Shown here one piece after another: positions 17,364 through 26,531 of a DNA stretch of 64,000 nucleotides (position 1 is the stretch's first letter; every line of letters starts with the position of its first letter). Under the pieces are notes generated by a model. It made no database searches, had not been told where the DNA came from, and saw nothing but the letters and a program-made list of their open reading frames with translations. Made by a program: the position numbers and the translations under genes. The DNA lies in NCBI GenBank assembly GCA_003010405.1, contig PJLO01000011.1, positions 1 through 64,000 on the forward strand, in the 5' to 3' direction. Source of the stretch: Acidobacteriota bacterium (GTDB lineage Bacteria > Acidobacteriota > Terriglobia > Terriglobales > Acidobacteriaceae).

Positions 17364-17939
17364 ATGATCCGACGGATGGTCTGGGCGGCCTGTGCCTGCT
17401 CGCTCGGTCTGCTGCTTTTAATTACAAGCTGTGGGCAAACTTATTCGCTTCAAACCGTCAGCATCAGTGCGCTGCCAACAGGACAAACGACCGAGCAGGT
17501 TGGTACGGTCATCCTCAATGGAATGGGCGTCACAGCCAACATCATTGTGAGGGCAAACTATACGAACACGAAATCAGAGGTAGTAACGGCCCTTGCGACC
17601 TTCGACGTTGTACCAGTGGGCAACGGAATAGCAAGTTACGCGGCTGGCCATCTCACATTAGATGACGGGCTGCCAAATCCGGTGCTGTCCCCCATCAACA
17701 ACCATGGTGATCTACAGTACAATGCGTCCGGCTTGATAACAGCCGTGGACCCTGGAGTTTGCACAGCGATTACTGACAGCAGCAAAGCTATTTCGCTCAC
17801 GGGCTACTATAAGGTGACGGCGACTTATAAAGGCGTGACCTCCCAACCTTTGTACGTTGCGCTTGCGTCGGCCGTGCCTGCAGGGGACGGAACAGTCAAG
17901 GGCGGCTGCCCGTTCGATCTCACTCCCTCAACAACTTAG
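17364..17939 (+). CDS. Hypothetical lipoprotein
   Basis: 191 residues with a lipoprotein signal: basic N-terminus, hydrophobic core LGLLLLITSCG and lipobox LITSC (Cys23). The mature part is beta-rich, low in charge and resembles bacterial Ig-like modules (VTANIIVRANYTN, YYKVTATYKGVTSQPLYV) with two further cysteines. It is probably anchored in the outer or inner membrane facing the periplasm. No family was recognised. It is divergent from the VWFA gene and convergent with lon. Confidence 0.7.
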   Translation: MIRRMVWAACACSLGLLLLITSCGQTYSLQTVSISALPTGQTTEQVGTVILNGMGVTANIIVRANYTNTKSEVVTALATFDVVPVGNGIASYAAGHLTLDDGLPNPVLSPINNHGDLQYNASGLITAVDPGVCTAITDSSKAISLTGYYKVTATYKGVTSQPLYVALASAVPAGDGTVKGGCPFDLTPSTT

Positions 17940-17955
17940 GAGTTCTGAATCGCAC

Positions 17956-17987
17956 AAAAAATCGGCAGCCCATCGGGGCTGCCGATT
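17956..17987. terminator. Terminator between the lipoprotein gene and lon
   Basis: AATCGGCAGCCC-ATCG-GGGCTGCCGATT forms a perfect 12-bp stem with a tetraloop. The AAAAA run on its left gives a T tract for lon on the minus strand; it also follows the lipoprotein stop. Confidence 0.85.
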
Positions 17988-18007
17988 CTGTTACGGGAGC
18001 TAAAAAG

Positions 18008-20440
18008 TTACTTCTCTGCGTCGGCCAATACCTGCTCGCGAGTTTCGGCATCTTTACGTGCCTCCGTAGAACTCTGCGGCAAAGCTATTTCGAGCACATC
18101 CTCGATGCTGGAAACGTAGTGCACGGTGACGCCTTCCAGTTGCTCGGGAAGGATGTCCTCCTCCACGTTCTGCCGATTTTCCGCCGGGAAGAGAACGTCC
18201 TTCACTCCGGCGCGCTTGGCGGCAAGGAACTTCTCCTTGACTCCGCCAATCGGAAGTACGTTACCGCTGAGGGTGATCTCGCCGGTCATCGCCATTTGCG
18301 GGCGAACCTGCTTATCCGTCAGCAGTGAGACCAGCGCGGTCACAATCGTGACACCGGCCGAAGGACCATCCTTCGGAATAGCGCCGGCTGGCACATGAAT
18401 GTGAAGATCGTACTTGTCAAAGAAATCCTCGTCGATCTTGAACTGTTGCGCGTGAGCACGTACCCAACTGAAGGCTGCCTGCATAGATTCGCGCATCACC
18501 TCCTGAACCTGCCCGGTGATCTTGAACTCGCCCTTGCCCTTCATCTTCATCGCTTCGATGAAGAGAATATCGCCACCGGTCGGAGTCCAGGCCAGTCCCA
18601 CCACAACTCCGGGATGCTTGGTGCGGGCCGCAATTTCCGTATCGACGCGAACCTTGATACCCCCGAGCATCTCCTGGATTACCTCGCGGGTGACCACCAG
18701 CTTTTCGGTCTTGCCCTCGACGATGCGCCGCGCCTGCTTGCGGCAGATTGTTCCGATTTGCCGTTCGAGGCTGCGGACACCGGCCTCGCGAGTGTAGTGG
18801 CGAATCAGGAAGCTGACTGAGTCCGGCGTAAATTCAATCTGATCGGCGGAAAGTCCGTTCTCCTCAGTCTGACGACGGATGAGGTACTGGTACGTGATGT
18901 GTTGCTTGTCCTCTTCCGTGTACCCGTGCAGGTCGATGATCTCCATGCGGTCGCGCAGCGGATCGGGAATCGTATCCAGCTGATTGGCCGTGGTAATGAA
19001 AAGCACCTTGGACAAATCAAACATGACGTCGAGATAGTTGTCGCGGAAGGTGGAGTTCTGCTCGGGATCAAGCGCCTCAAGCAAGGCCGCCGTCGGGTCG
19101 CCGCGATAGTCGCGTCCGACTTTGTCGATTTCATCCAGCATAAAGACCGGATCGTTGGTCTCTCCGCGGCGAATGCCCTGGATGATCTGTCCCGGCATGG
19201 CACCTATGTAAGTGCGGCGGTGACCACGAATCTCCGCTTCGTCGTGTATGCCGCCAAGCGACATCCGAACGAATTTGCGGCCCAGTGCGCGTGCGATGGA
19301 CTTGCCCAGCGAGGTTTTGCCTACACCCGGGGGGCCAAAGAAGCAAAGGATCGGCCCCTTCATCTTCGGGTTCAGCCGACGAACAGACAGGTAGTCGAGG
19401 ATGCGGTCCTTCACCTTCTGCAAATCATAGTGATCAGCATCGAGAACTTCCTTGGCCTTCGCGATGTCTACTTCTGCGCCACTGGACTTGACCCACGGCA
19501 GCACGACGAGCCATTCAAGATAGTTGCGCGTCACCGAGTAGTCTGCGGCCATGGGAGACATGCGCGAGAGGCGAGCCAGTTCCTTCATCGCCTCCTTTTT
19601 CACCTCTTCCGGCATTCCGCTCTGATCAATCTTTTCCTTAAACTCCTCGACGTCGCGGGTAGTGTCGTCCTGCTCGCCCAATTCCTTCTGAATCGCCTTC
19701 AACTGCTCGCGCAGGTAGTATTCGCGCTGAGTCTGCTGCACGCGGTCCTGTACTTCGCTTTGTATCTTATTGCGCAGTTGCTGAACTTCCAGCTCCTTGG
19801 CAAGGTGCTGATTAATCTTGTCCAGGCGAAGGCGGATATCATAGGTTTCAAGCACATCCTGCTTGTCGCGCGTAGAAAGCGAGGGCAGCGAGCTGGCGAC
19901 GAAATCGACCAGACGGCCTGGCTCCTCAATGTTCATTGCGACCGTAGAAAGCTCATCGGAGAGCGTGGGCGAGCTCGAAACGATCTGCTGGAACAAGGTG
20001 AGGACGTTCCGCTGGAGCGCCTCGATTTCGGCGTTCATCTCGGGAAAGATTTCCTCGACCGGGCTGACCGTCGCCCTCAGATAAGGCGTGAGCTGGTTGT
20101 ATTCAATGACATTGACACGCTCCAGACCTTCCGCAAAAACGAATAGGCTCTGGTTCGGCATCTTGACCACTTTATGCACCGTGGCCAACGTGCCAATGGG
20201 ATACAGGTCGACGGGCTGAGGCGAGTCGATACGCGCCTCACGCTGGGCAATCACAACAATGGTCTTGTCCTCGCCGAGCGAATTGATCAGTTGCACCGAA
20301 CTTTCGCGCCCTACGGTCAGGGGAAGCACGGCGTGGGGAAACAGTACCGTGTCTCTAACGGGCAACACCGGGAGGTCCCGCGCAGCACCGGGATCGTTAG
20401 CGACGTGTATGCTGTCAAGATTGCGCGTTTCGTTCGCCAT
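18008..20440 (-). CDS. lon: ATP-dependent protease Lon
   Basis: 810 residues, normal for LonA. N-terminal substrate domain with PVLPVRDTVLFPHAVLPL, coiled-coil region about 190-300, AAA+ module with GPPGVGKTSLGKSIA and FMLDEIDKVG, and the protease domain with the Ser of KDGPSAGV and the later Lys (about 730) of the Ser-Lys dyad. It degrades damaged and regulatory proteins in the cytoplasm. The promoter carries a HAIR-type inverted repeat, pointing to HspR control. The gene ends at a strong terminator. Confidence 0.97.
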   Translation of the reverse strand: MANETRNLDSIHVANDPGAARDLPVLPVRDTVLFPHAVLPLTVGRESSVQLINSLGEDKTIVVIAQREARIDSPQPVDLYPIGTLATVHKVVKMPNQSLFVFAEGLERVNVIEYNQLTPYLRATVSPVEEIFPEMNAEIEALQRNVLTLFQQIVSSSPTLSDELSTVAMNIEEPGRLVDFVASSLPSLSTRDKQDVLETYDIRLRLDKINQHLAKELEVQQLRNKIQSEVQDRVQQTQREYYLREQLKAIQKELGEQDDTTRDVEEFKEKIDQSGMPEEVKKEAMKELARLSRMSPMAADYSVTRNYLEWLVVLPWVKSSGAEVDIAKAKEVLDADHYDLQKVKDRILDYLSVRRLNPKMKGPILCFFGPPGVGKTSLGKSIARALGRKFVRMSLGGIHDEAEIRGHRRTYIGAMPGQIIQGIRRGETNDPVFMLDEIDKVGRDYRGDPTAALLEALDPEQNSTFRDNYLDVMFDLSKVLFITTANQLDTIPDPLRDRMEIIDLHGYTEEDKQHITYQYLIRRQTEENGLSADQIEFTPDSVSFLIRHYTREAGVRSLERQIGTICRKQARRIVEGKTEKLVVTREVIQEMLGGIKVRVDTEIAARTKHPGVVVGLAWTPTGGDILFIEAMKMKGKGEFKITGQVQEVMRESMQAAFSWVRAHAQQFKIDEDFFDKYDLHIHVPAGAIPKDGPSAGVTIVTALVSLLTDKQVRPQMAMTGEITLSGNVLPIGGVKEKFLAAKRAGVKDVLFPAENRQNVEEDILPEQLEGVTVHYVSSIEDVLEIALPQSSTEARKDAETREQVLADAEK

Positions 20441-20449
20441 TAAGGACTC

Positions 20450-20470
20450 CTTGAGTCAATCGTACTCAAC
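20450..20470. promoter_or_regulatory. HAIR element (HspR operator) upstream of lon
   Basis: CTTGAGT-N7-ACTCAAC matches the HAIR consensus CTTGAGT-N7-ACTCAAG at 13 of 14 arm positions with the exact spacing. It lies 10 bp upstream of the lon start codon and just downstream of the predicted transcription start, so a bound HspR would repress lon. Confidence 0.8.
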
Positions 20471-20482
20471 TTTGATGACTCC

Positions 20483-20512
20483 ATTATACGAAAAGCTTCA
20501 TCTTTGGGTAAA
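20483..20512 (-). promoter_or_regulatory. Candidate sigma-70 promoter of lon
   Basis: On the minus strand, -35 TTTACC (20507-20512) and -10 TATAAT (20483-20488) are separated by 18 bp. The predicted start is near 20476. The remaining part of the 408-bp gap up to 20848 holds no gene I can support. Confidence 0.65.
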
Positions 20513-20848
20513 CCTTTTGGAAAAAGAGCGTTAATATCCTGTTTTCCGGAAATGGGTTTGGAGTCGAAGCGGTGTTCTCAGTATTTCTCATCTTGCAACG
20601 CGCCTACCCGCTGAAACGTACGGATGTGATCGGCCATAAGTAAAACAAGCGTGCGGATTGTAGCCTCTACCGCGGCTGGAAGCAACACGGTTCAAAAAAG
20701 AGAACTCTAAACGGTCGGAAAAACGAAGGCTGGAAAATACGAGCTTTCGATTTGCGCCAACCTCTCTGCGTCGTGCCGCACCTAAGTCAGGAATATCTAA
20801 AATTTCGTCCTGCACAATCATTAGTTGAATTGCATTGAGGAAATCGGA

Positions 20849-21007
20849 ATGCTTTCGACAGTGTTCGTCATATTGCTGGTGCTTTGGCTTCTGGGTGTGG
20901 TTAGCAGCTACACACTGGGTGGCTTCATTCACATCCTTCTGGTGCTGGCCGTTGTGACGTTGGTTTTTCAGTTGATCTCTGAACGAAAGCCGTCTGTAAG
21001 AACCTGA
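20849..21007 (+). CDS. lmo0937-family small membrane protein
   Basis: 52 residues from the ATG at 20849 with GAGG upstream. Two hydrophobic helices flank a GG-F/I-H turn (LSTVFVILLVLWLLGVVSS and FIHILLVLAVVTLVFQLI), the pattern of the lmo0937 family of tiny inner-membrane proteins of unknown function, often stress-linked. A paralogue lies at 37584-37730. A CsbD gene follows 30 bp downstream, so the two probably form a stress-type pair. Confidence 0.75.
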   Translation: MLSTVFVILLVLWLLGVVSSYTLGGFIHILLVLAVVTLVFQLISERKPSVRT

Positions 21008-21037
21008 TTGCGAATTTGGATTAGGAGAGAGACAGCG

Positions 21038-21247
21038 ATGGATAAGGACCGCATGAAAGGAAAATCCAAGGAAATAAAAGGCCGGATCAAGCGCCAAATC
21101 GGAGAATGGATCGGTAAAGAAAGGATGCAGGTCGGGGGCGTGGCGCGAGGCAAGATTCAAAATGCTTGGGTCAAGCTGAAAGACTTTGGGCGCGAGATAC
21201 CGGAACGAAGAATTGTGCGCAAGAGAGAAGAAGATTTAGCAGCCTGA
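21038..21247 (+). CDS. CsbD-family stress protein
   Basis: 69 residues from the ATG at 21038 after TAGGAGAGAGAC. MDKDRMKGKSKEIKGRIKRQ is the CsbD opening; GKERMQVGGVARGKIQNAW continues the family repeat. It is a highly charged helical protein induced by general stress in Bacillus and others, with no known activity. It lies directly downstream of the lmo0937-type gene. Confidence 0.82.
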   Translation: MDKDRMKGKSKEIKGRIKRQIGEWIGKERMQVGGVARGKIQNAWVKLKDFGREIPERRIVRKREEDLAA

Positions 21248-21306
21248 TCCGCAAAAAACTCTGAAAACAGACCCATTCAAAAATGCAGCCCAAAGTTCAC
21301 TTATGC

Positions 21307-21798
21307 TCAGGGCCGCTGTTTGCGTTCGGCTTCGGCGTGCCGAATCGTGCGGCGGCGGCCCGCATCCTCATAGCGGCGAATTTGTTCCGGTGTTTCGGGA
21401 AGGACCGGGGGAACCTGATGCTTGCGGCCCTGGCAGTCCACGGCAACATAGGTGAGATAGGCAGAGCTTACATGGCGGCTTTCTCGGGTAAAGTAGTTCT
21501 CCGCCCAAACTTTGATACCAACCTCCATCGACGTGGTGAAGACTCGATTTACAGATGACTTAAAGATTACGAACTCGCCTACGCGCACAGGAGTCAGGAA
21601 GTCCAGATGGTCGGTCGAGGCTGTTACGACAAGACTGCGCGAGTGCCTATGAGCCGCCAGTCCCCCGGCGAGATCAATCCAATGCATCAGCCGTCCACCA
21701 AGAAGAACGTTCAGCGGATTTGCATCATTGGGCAGAACAAGCTCTACCATCTCTGAAATTGATTCGGCAACAGGTCGGGGCTCTAGATTTTCTGACAA
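21307..21798 (-). CDS. Acyl-CoA thioesterase (hotdog fold)
   Basis: 163 residues from a TTG at 21798 preceded by AAGGAACG; an earlier TTG at 21834 lacks a ribosome site. Key blocks are NDANPLNVLLGGRLMHWIDLAGG, with the catalytic Asn and hot-dog helix, and TASTDHLDFLTPVRVGEFV. It belongs to the YciA/BFIT-like group that cleaves acyl-CoA to free acid and CoA in the cytoplasm. The C-terminal tail (RYEDAGRRR...) is charged and variable. It is a single gene. Confidence 0.85.
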   Translation of the reverse strand: MSENLEPRPVAESISEMVELVLPNDANPLNVLLGGRLMHWIDLAGGLAAHRHSRSLVVTASTDHLDFLTPVRVGEFVIFKSSVNRVFTTSMEVGIKVWAENYFTRESRHVSSAYLTYVAVDCQGRKHQVPPVLPETPEQIRRYEDAGRRRTIRHAEAERKQRP

Positions 21799-21880
21799 GT
21801 TCTCGTTCCTTTTCGTAATGCGCCAGACGCACAACGACAGTTATCAATACTGATGCAAACAGAGTTGCGTCCGCTGCAAT

Positions 21881-22297
21881 CTAGCGCAATATATCTTTCC
21901 CATGCCTCCGTATCCAGGCGCAGACCGCTGCTTCGGCAAGGAGAAGGAGTTGCGGATCGGGCTGGTCCAACCAGATCTTGGAATTGCGATCATATCGCAA
22001 TTCGCCGCATGAGTCGGGCCGGTGTGCGCGCTCGCATGCAAATCGCACTCGCAGGATTTTCGCATCTTGGCTCTGAACCAGGAATCGGACGGCATCGACG
22101 CTGCGGTCGGCGGGCAGATTAGCACACTTTGCATATCCGAGATTGCACTGCGAACGCAGTGTTTCGTCATCGCACAGCGACTCCGGCGCATGGGCCGAGC
22201 AGCGGCCAGCGAAGCCGTCTCCCAGCGAGAGCCAGTGACGATGTGGCCAGAGCTCACGCTCATGGGTATTGGTCGGAATGAAGTAGGGGCAAGCCAC
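21881..22297 (-). CDS. Conserved Cys-rich hypothetical protein
   Basis: 138 residues. It begins MACPYFIPTNTHE and contains seven more cysteines, among them LRSQCNLGYAKCANLP and RFACERAHRP. The spaced cysteines (3, 33, 42, 51, 57, and later ones) suggest a metal or cluster site, and VDAVRFLV plus the Trp/His-rich start look conserved rather than random. I do not recognise a named family. A longer open frame exists in another phase of the same strand but has poorer composition. The gene is divergent from the TPR gene, with 85 bp between them. Confidence 0.55.
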   Translation of the reverse strand: MACPYFIPTNTHERELWPHRHWLSLGDGFAGRCSAHAPESLCDDETLRSQCNLGYAKCANLPADRSVDAVRFLVQSQDAKILRVRFACERAHRPDSCGELRYDRNSKIWLDQPDPQLLLLAEAAVCAWIRRHGKDILR

Positions 22298-22382
22298 GCG
22301 TTGTGCTCCTTGCTGAAAGCTATTCTAATGGGCGAACCGCCCCACTGCTCGCCATTCCACACTGCTGTGGTATGTTTTGCTT

Positions 22383-22700
22383 ATGTCTGCTGAACGAATG
22401 GAACAACTGAAATCCATCCTCGAACTGGATCCCAAAAACACTTTTGCCCATTACGCTCTAGGAATTGAGTACTCCACCGCAGGGGAAACCGACTCGGCGC
22501 TGCGTGAGTTTCGCGCCTCGCTGAAGTTGGACGCAAACTATGCGAATGCGTTCTATATGGGAGCGTTGGCGCTGCAACAAGCAGATCGCTCCGATGAAGC
22601 CAGGCAATGGCTGCAGGATGGAATCGCCTGCGCAAACCGCATTGGGAATCGCCACGCCGAAAGCAAAATGCAGGAACTGCTGGATGATTTGGAATCCTAA
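22383..22700 (+). CDS. Small tetratricopeptide-repeat protein
   Basis: 105 residues from the ATG at 22383. Two to three TPR units: MEQLKSILELDPKNTFAHYALG, STAGETDSALREFRASLKLD and ANAFYMGALALQQADRSDEA. Such short TPR proteins act as protein-interaction adapters; no partner is evident. Its stop overlaps the stop of the convergent SDR gene by 4 bp. Confidence 0.8.
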   Translation: MSAERMEQLKSILELDPKNTFAHYALGIEYSTAGETDSALREFRASLKLDANYANAFYMGALALQQADRSDEARQWLQDGIACANRIGNRHAESKMQELLDDLES

Positions 22701-23503
22701 GCCTTCTCGGCGCTGTCCATCCGGCGCAGCATCTTCAGCATCACCCAATTGAAAAGCACGGGGAATAACCGGTACATACCGATCAGCAAATGGCCGTTCC
22801 ACGGCACCACCAGCTGGCGGCGGTTGCAACGATAGGCGTTCCACACGGCACGGGCGACCCGGTCGGCCGTGATTCCGTGTTTCCGGTTGCCGGCCACTCG
22901 CAGGCTCTCGGTTCCCCACACCGATCGAACGTTGAAATCGGTTTCCACATATCCAGGGCAGACCACATTGACGTGAACTCCGTAGGGAGCAAGTTCAAGG
23001 CGGGCGGCCAGCGAGATGCACCTGAGCGCCTGCTTGGTCGCTCCGTAGGCGGCCATATAGGGCACGGCCACAAGTCCGGACATGCTGGAAATATTGATAA
23101 TCGCGCCTGAGCGTTGCTGCTTCAGCACTGGCGAAACCACCTGCATACATTCAATGGCGCCAAAAACATTCGTATCGAACAGTTTGCGACAGGCGGCCAT
23201 GTCCATGCACTCTACCGAATCCACAAGACCAAAGCCCGCATTGTTCACCCAGACGTCTACACGCCCAAAGCGTTCGATTGCCGCTGCGAGCAAAGCCTCA
23301 ATCTGCGCCCGCACAGTCACGTCGCAGGCCACGGCCAGAGTACGCTCTGGCGCTCCAGTGCGCTGACGGGCTGCCTCCACGCGTTCAAAATCGCGTGAGG
23401 CAAGTACAACCGATGCACCTTCGCGAAGAAAACGACGAGCGATCGCCTCTCCGATCCCCATCGATGCACCGGTTACAACCACTACCTTGCCTGTCATGCG
23501 CAT
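22697..23503 (-). CDS. Short-chain dehydrogenase/reductase
   Basis: 268 residues of classical SDR type. NAD(P) motif TGASMGIG at 11-18, NNAG at about 90-93, catalytic Ser in ISSMSG (about 140), YxxxK as Y-GATK (about 154-158), and PGYVETDF after it. A hydrophobic C-terminus (IGMYRLFPVLFNWVML) suggests membrane association, as in other SDRs of this subgroup. The substrate is unknown. The gene overlaps the convergent TPR gene by 4 bp. Confidence 0.87.
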   Translation of the reverse strand: MRMTGKVVVVTGASMGIGEAIARRFLREGASVVLASRDFERVEAARQRTGAPERTLAVACDVTVRAQIEALLAAAIERFGRVDVWVNNAGFGLVDSVECMDMAACRKLFDTNVFGAIECMQVVSPVLKQQRSGAIINISSMSGLVAVPYMAAYGATKQALRCISLAARLELAPYGVHVNVVCPGYVETDFNVRSVWGTESLRVAGNRKHGITADRVARAVWNAYRCNRRQLVVPWNGHLLIGMYRLFPVLFNWVMLKMLRRMDSAEKA

Positions 23504-23670
23504 TCCGAATTCTTGTTGGCACGCAAGTCAAAAGTCAAGCCAGCAAATGACTTTGCAAAATCGCGCAACGTAGGCCCCGTGATCTGCGTCTAATTGGAAT
23601 CCTTTCCCAACGCCGTTGAGCATGGCGCGCAAGACCAGGGCAGCGCTGGCAGAGGCAAATGGAGGCCGTA

Positions 23671-25170
23671 ATGTCCACCCCTCAGACCTTGGGCGAGCTC
23701 CGCACCAGTCAGTTCAGCGAAAAACGAATCTTGCGCCGAGGCGTGAAAGACGAACTCCGCGAGAACCTGCTCACTCGACTGAAAGCCAAAGAACCGGTGT
23801 TTACCGGGATTGTAGGTTATGACGACACGGTGATTCCGCAACTGTTGAACGCCATACTCTCGCGTCACAATTTCATCCTGCTTGGTTTGCGCGGACAAGC
23901 CAAGAGCCGAATCCTGCGTGCGCTCGCCGGCCTGCTAGATGAACAGTCTCCGTATATCGCGGGATGCGAAATTCGCGACAATCCCTACGCGCCGATCTGC
24001 CGGCGCTGCAAAGAACTGGTAGCACGCGAAGGGGACCAGACCCCGATTGCCTGGATGGAACGCGACGAACGCTACGTCGAGAAACTCGCAACGCCTGACG
24101 TGACGATCGCCGACCTGATCGGAGACATTGATCCCATCAAGGCCGCGCGCGGCGGACACGAACTCGGCAGCGAACTCGTGATTCATTACGGGCTTTTGCC
24201 CCGCGCAAACCGGGGCATCTTTGCCGTGAACGAACTACCGGACCTGGCGGGAAAGATTCAGGTAGGACTCTTCAACATCATGCAGGAAGGGGACGTACAA
24301 ATAAAAGGATTCCCCGTGCGGCTTCCGCTTGATGTGGCGCTGGTATTCAGCGCCAACCCGGAGGACTACACTGCTCGCGGCAAGATCGTGTCTCCGCTCA
24401 AGGATCGAATCGGCAGCGAAATCCGCACTCATTATCCTGCGACAGTAGAGGAGGCCATGGCCATCACCGCGCAGGAAGCATGGTCCGAGCGCGAAGGTCC
24501 CGAGCTGCTTGTTCCCGACTACATCCGCGAAACGGCGGAGCAGATTGCTTTCATAGCACGCAACGACAAGCGCGTGGATAAGCGCAGCGGCGTGAGCCAG
24601 CGTTTGCCCATCAGTGTCTTGGAAAACGTGATTTCAAATGCCGAGCGCCGTGCCGTGCTCGAGGGTTCCACACTTGCAGTGCCCCGCATTTCTGATATCT
24701 ACGCAGCAATGCCGTCGATTACCGGCAAGCTGGAATTGGAATACGAGGGCGAGATGAAGGGCGCCGATGCGGTTGCTCGCGAGGTCATTCTGAGCTCCAT
24801 CGCCAAGACTTTTGACCGTTACTTTGGAGCCACAGACTTCAAGCAGATCGTGCAGTGGTTTGACCTGGGCGGTCAGATAACCTTGACCGACAACACCCGG
24901 GCCCATGACGGGCTGAAAAGCATGGAGAAGATACAAGGCCTGATCGAAAAGACAGAAAAGGTTGGCGTCGGCGAAGGAGAAGCTCCCGAGGCGATTGTCT
25001 CCGCAGCTGAATTCATTCTGGAAGGATTGCACGCGCATAAACGCATTGGCAGAACGGAAGATCGCGTCTTCACCTCCGGCGAAAAACCCAGGCGCAGTGA
25101 ACGCGACGAAGCGCGAGAAGGATTCGAACCTGATTGGGAGCGCAGCAGAAATCGGCGCAGCTTCAATTAA
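23671..25170 (+). CDS. MoxR/ChlI-like AAA+ ATPase
   Basis: 499 residues from the ATG at 23671 (GGAGG 5 bp upstream; an ATG at 23659 is also possible). The ATPase core has a Walker A variant GLRGQAKS (about 73-80) and a Walker B variant GIFAVNELPDL in which Asn replaces the usual Asp. A four-cysteine-poor insert with CEIRDNPYAPICRRC (about 103-117) may bind metal. Sensor regions SPLKDRIGSEIRTH follow. These ATPases remodel targets with a VWA partner, and such a partner gene follows 21 bp downstream. Confidence 0.82.
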   Translation: MSTPQTLGELRTSQFSEKRILRRGVKDELRENLLTRLKAKEPVFTGIVGYDDTVIPQLLNAILSRHNFILLGLRGQAKSRILRALAGLLDEQSPYIAGCEIRDNPYAPICRRCKELVAREGDQTPIAWMERDERYVEKLATPDVTIADLIGDIDPIKAARGGHELGSELVIHYGLLPRANRGIFAVNELPDLAGKIQVGLFNIMQEGDVQIKGFPVRLPLDVALVFSANPEDYTARGKIVSPLKDRIGSEIRTHYPATVEEAMAITAQEAWSEREGPELLVPDYIRETAEQIAFIARNDKRVDKRSGVSQRLPISVLENVISNAERRAVLEGSTLAVPRISDIYAAMPSITGKLELEYEGEMKGADAVAREVILSSIAKTFDRYFGATDFKQIVQWFDLGGQITLTDNTRAHDGLKSMEKIQGLIEKTEKVGVGEGEAPEAIVSAAEFILEGLHAHKRIGRTEDRVFTSGEKPRRSERDEAREGFEPDWERSRNRRSFN

Positions 25171-25191
25171 TAGCCAACTGGAGGCTCTGCA

Positions 25192-26466
25192 ATGAAGCGC
25201 GTGAAGTACAGCAAGTACATATCGAATCCAGCTAACGAAGTGAGCCTCGAGGATTTGATGCAGGCGCTTGCGGATTTTTTATTGAAGAGCGGCTTCGAAG
25301 ACGAATTCGGAAGCTTCTACAAACAACGCGGCTCTAAACCCAACTTCCCGGATGATGCGCTGGACGCACTGCGCGAGGCAATTCGCGAGGCGCTCTTGAA
25401 CTCTGGTCTTCTCGATGATGGTGAGTTGCGCGAGCAAATGCAGCAAATGCAGCGCAATGGGCAACTGGATGAACTCATCGACGAAGTGATCGAACGTATG
25501 GAGCAAGAGGGCTTTGTGACAATAGCTCCGCCCCACGATCCCACTCGCATGTCCAGCACAGCAGGGTCGGTAGGACCGAACCAATCGCAGCAGCAGAGAC
25601 CTGTAAAGTTCGAGGTGACAGATAAGGGACTGGACTTTCTCGGCTATCGCACCCTGCGCGATCTGCTCGGATCGCTGGGCCGTGCCAGCTTTGGCCGCCA
25701 CGATACTCGCGATACCGCAACGGGAATTGAAACGAGCGGATCGAGCAAGCTTTATGAATTTGGCGACGTCTTGAACCTCGATATTAATGCAACGCTCTCA
25801 TCGGCAATCCAGCGCGAGGGGCTCACTCTGCCTCTGTCGATTGAGTACAGCGACCTGCATGTTCATCAATGCGAATACCAGTCTTCCTGCGCCACGGTAC
25901 TCATGCTCGACTGCTCACACTCCATGATTCTTTACGGCGAAGACCGCTTTACTCCTGCGAAAAAAGTTGCGATGGCGCTGTCGCAACTGATTCGCATGCA
26001 ATATCCGGGCGACACTCTTTCCTTGGTGTTGTTCCACGACTCCGCCGAAGAGTTGCCGCTCTCACAACTAGCGCGGGTTCGCGTGGGCCCCTACTACACG
26101 AATACACGTGAAGGCTTGCGCCTGGCACAACGAATTCTGCAGCACCAGCGCAAGGACATGAAGCAGATCATCATGATCACCGACGGCAAACCCTCGGCGG
26201 TGACTCTGCCTGATGGCAGAATCTACAAAAACGCGTTTGGATTGGACCCGATGGTTGTGAGCGAAACGCTTGAGGAAGTCGCAAAGTGCAAGCGCGCCGG
26301 AATCATGATAAACACATTCATGCTTGCGTCAGATCGCGGGCTTATACAGTTCGTGCAAAACGTAACTGAGATGTGTCGCGGAAAAGCGTACTTCACAACT
26401 CCCTACACTCTGGGCCAGTATCTGCTGATGGATTACATGAGCCGCAAAACGCGGACAGTGCACTGA
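25192..26466 (+). CDS. VWA-domain partner of the AAA+ ATPase
   Basis: 424 residues. N-terminal charged helical region (1-140), a middle segment with [20 protein letters not shown], then a VWA domain from about 225 with the MIDAS DCSHSM, the Thr loop and ITDGKPS. It resembles the ChlD/CoxE half of AAA-VWA metal-insertion or chaperone pairs. Its position directly after the ATPase gene, with its own ribosome site (CTGGAGG), supports one operon and one complex. The target is unknown. Confidence 0.82.
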   Translation: MKRVKYSKYISNPANEVSLEDLMQALADFLLKSGFEDEFGSFYKQRGSKPNFPDDALDALREAIREALLNSGLLDDGELREQMQQMQRNGQLDELIDEVIERMEQEGFVTIAPPHDPTRMSSTAGSVGPNQSQQQRPVKFEVTDKGLDFLGYRTLRDLLGSLGRASFGRHDTRDTATGIETSGSSKLYEFGDVLNLDINATLSSAIQREGLTLPLSIEYSDLHVHQCEYQSSCATVLMLDCSHSMILYGEDRFTPAKKVAMALSQLIRMQYPGDTLSLVLFHDSAEELPLSQLARVRVGPYYTNTREGLRLAQRILQHQRKDMKQIIMITDGKPSAVTLPDGRIYKNAFGLDPMVVSETLEEVAKCKRAGIMINTFMLASDRGLIQFVQNVTEMCRGKAYFTTPYTLGQYLLMDYMSRKTRTVH

Positions 26467-26531
26467 GCAGCAATACACGGTCCGCTGTTCGATTTTTGTG
26501 AGCTTTTTGCTAACCACCTTCACGCGAGCCG

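Noticed and set aside
18899..20146. Long open frame antisense to lon (415 codons)
   Set aside because: It lies wholly inside the strongly conserved lon gene, has no ribosome site and a His/Arg/Leu-rich composition typical of frames opposite GC-rich genes.
20588..21160. Minus-strand frame of 190 codons over the lmo0937 and CsbD genes
   Set aside because: The two plus-strand small genes have recognisable families and ribosome sites, so the opposite frame is a shadow.
21844..22362. Longer minus-strand frame overlapping the Cys-rich gene
   Set aside because: Its composition is unlike a folded protein, while the 138-codon frame has ordered Cys and hydrophobic blocks.
25100..25140. TTCGAACC-like tRNA T-loop sequence
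   Set aside because: It is inside the AAA+ coding sequence and no acceptor or anticodon stem can be drawn around it. No tRNA was found in the window.
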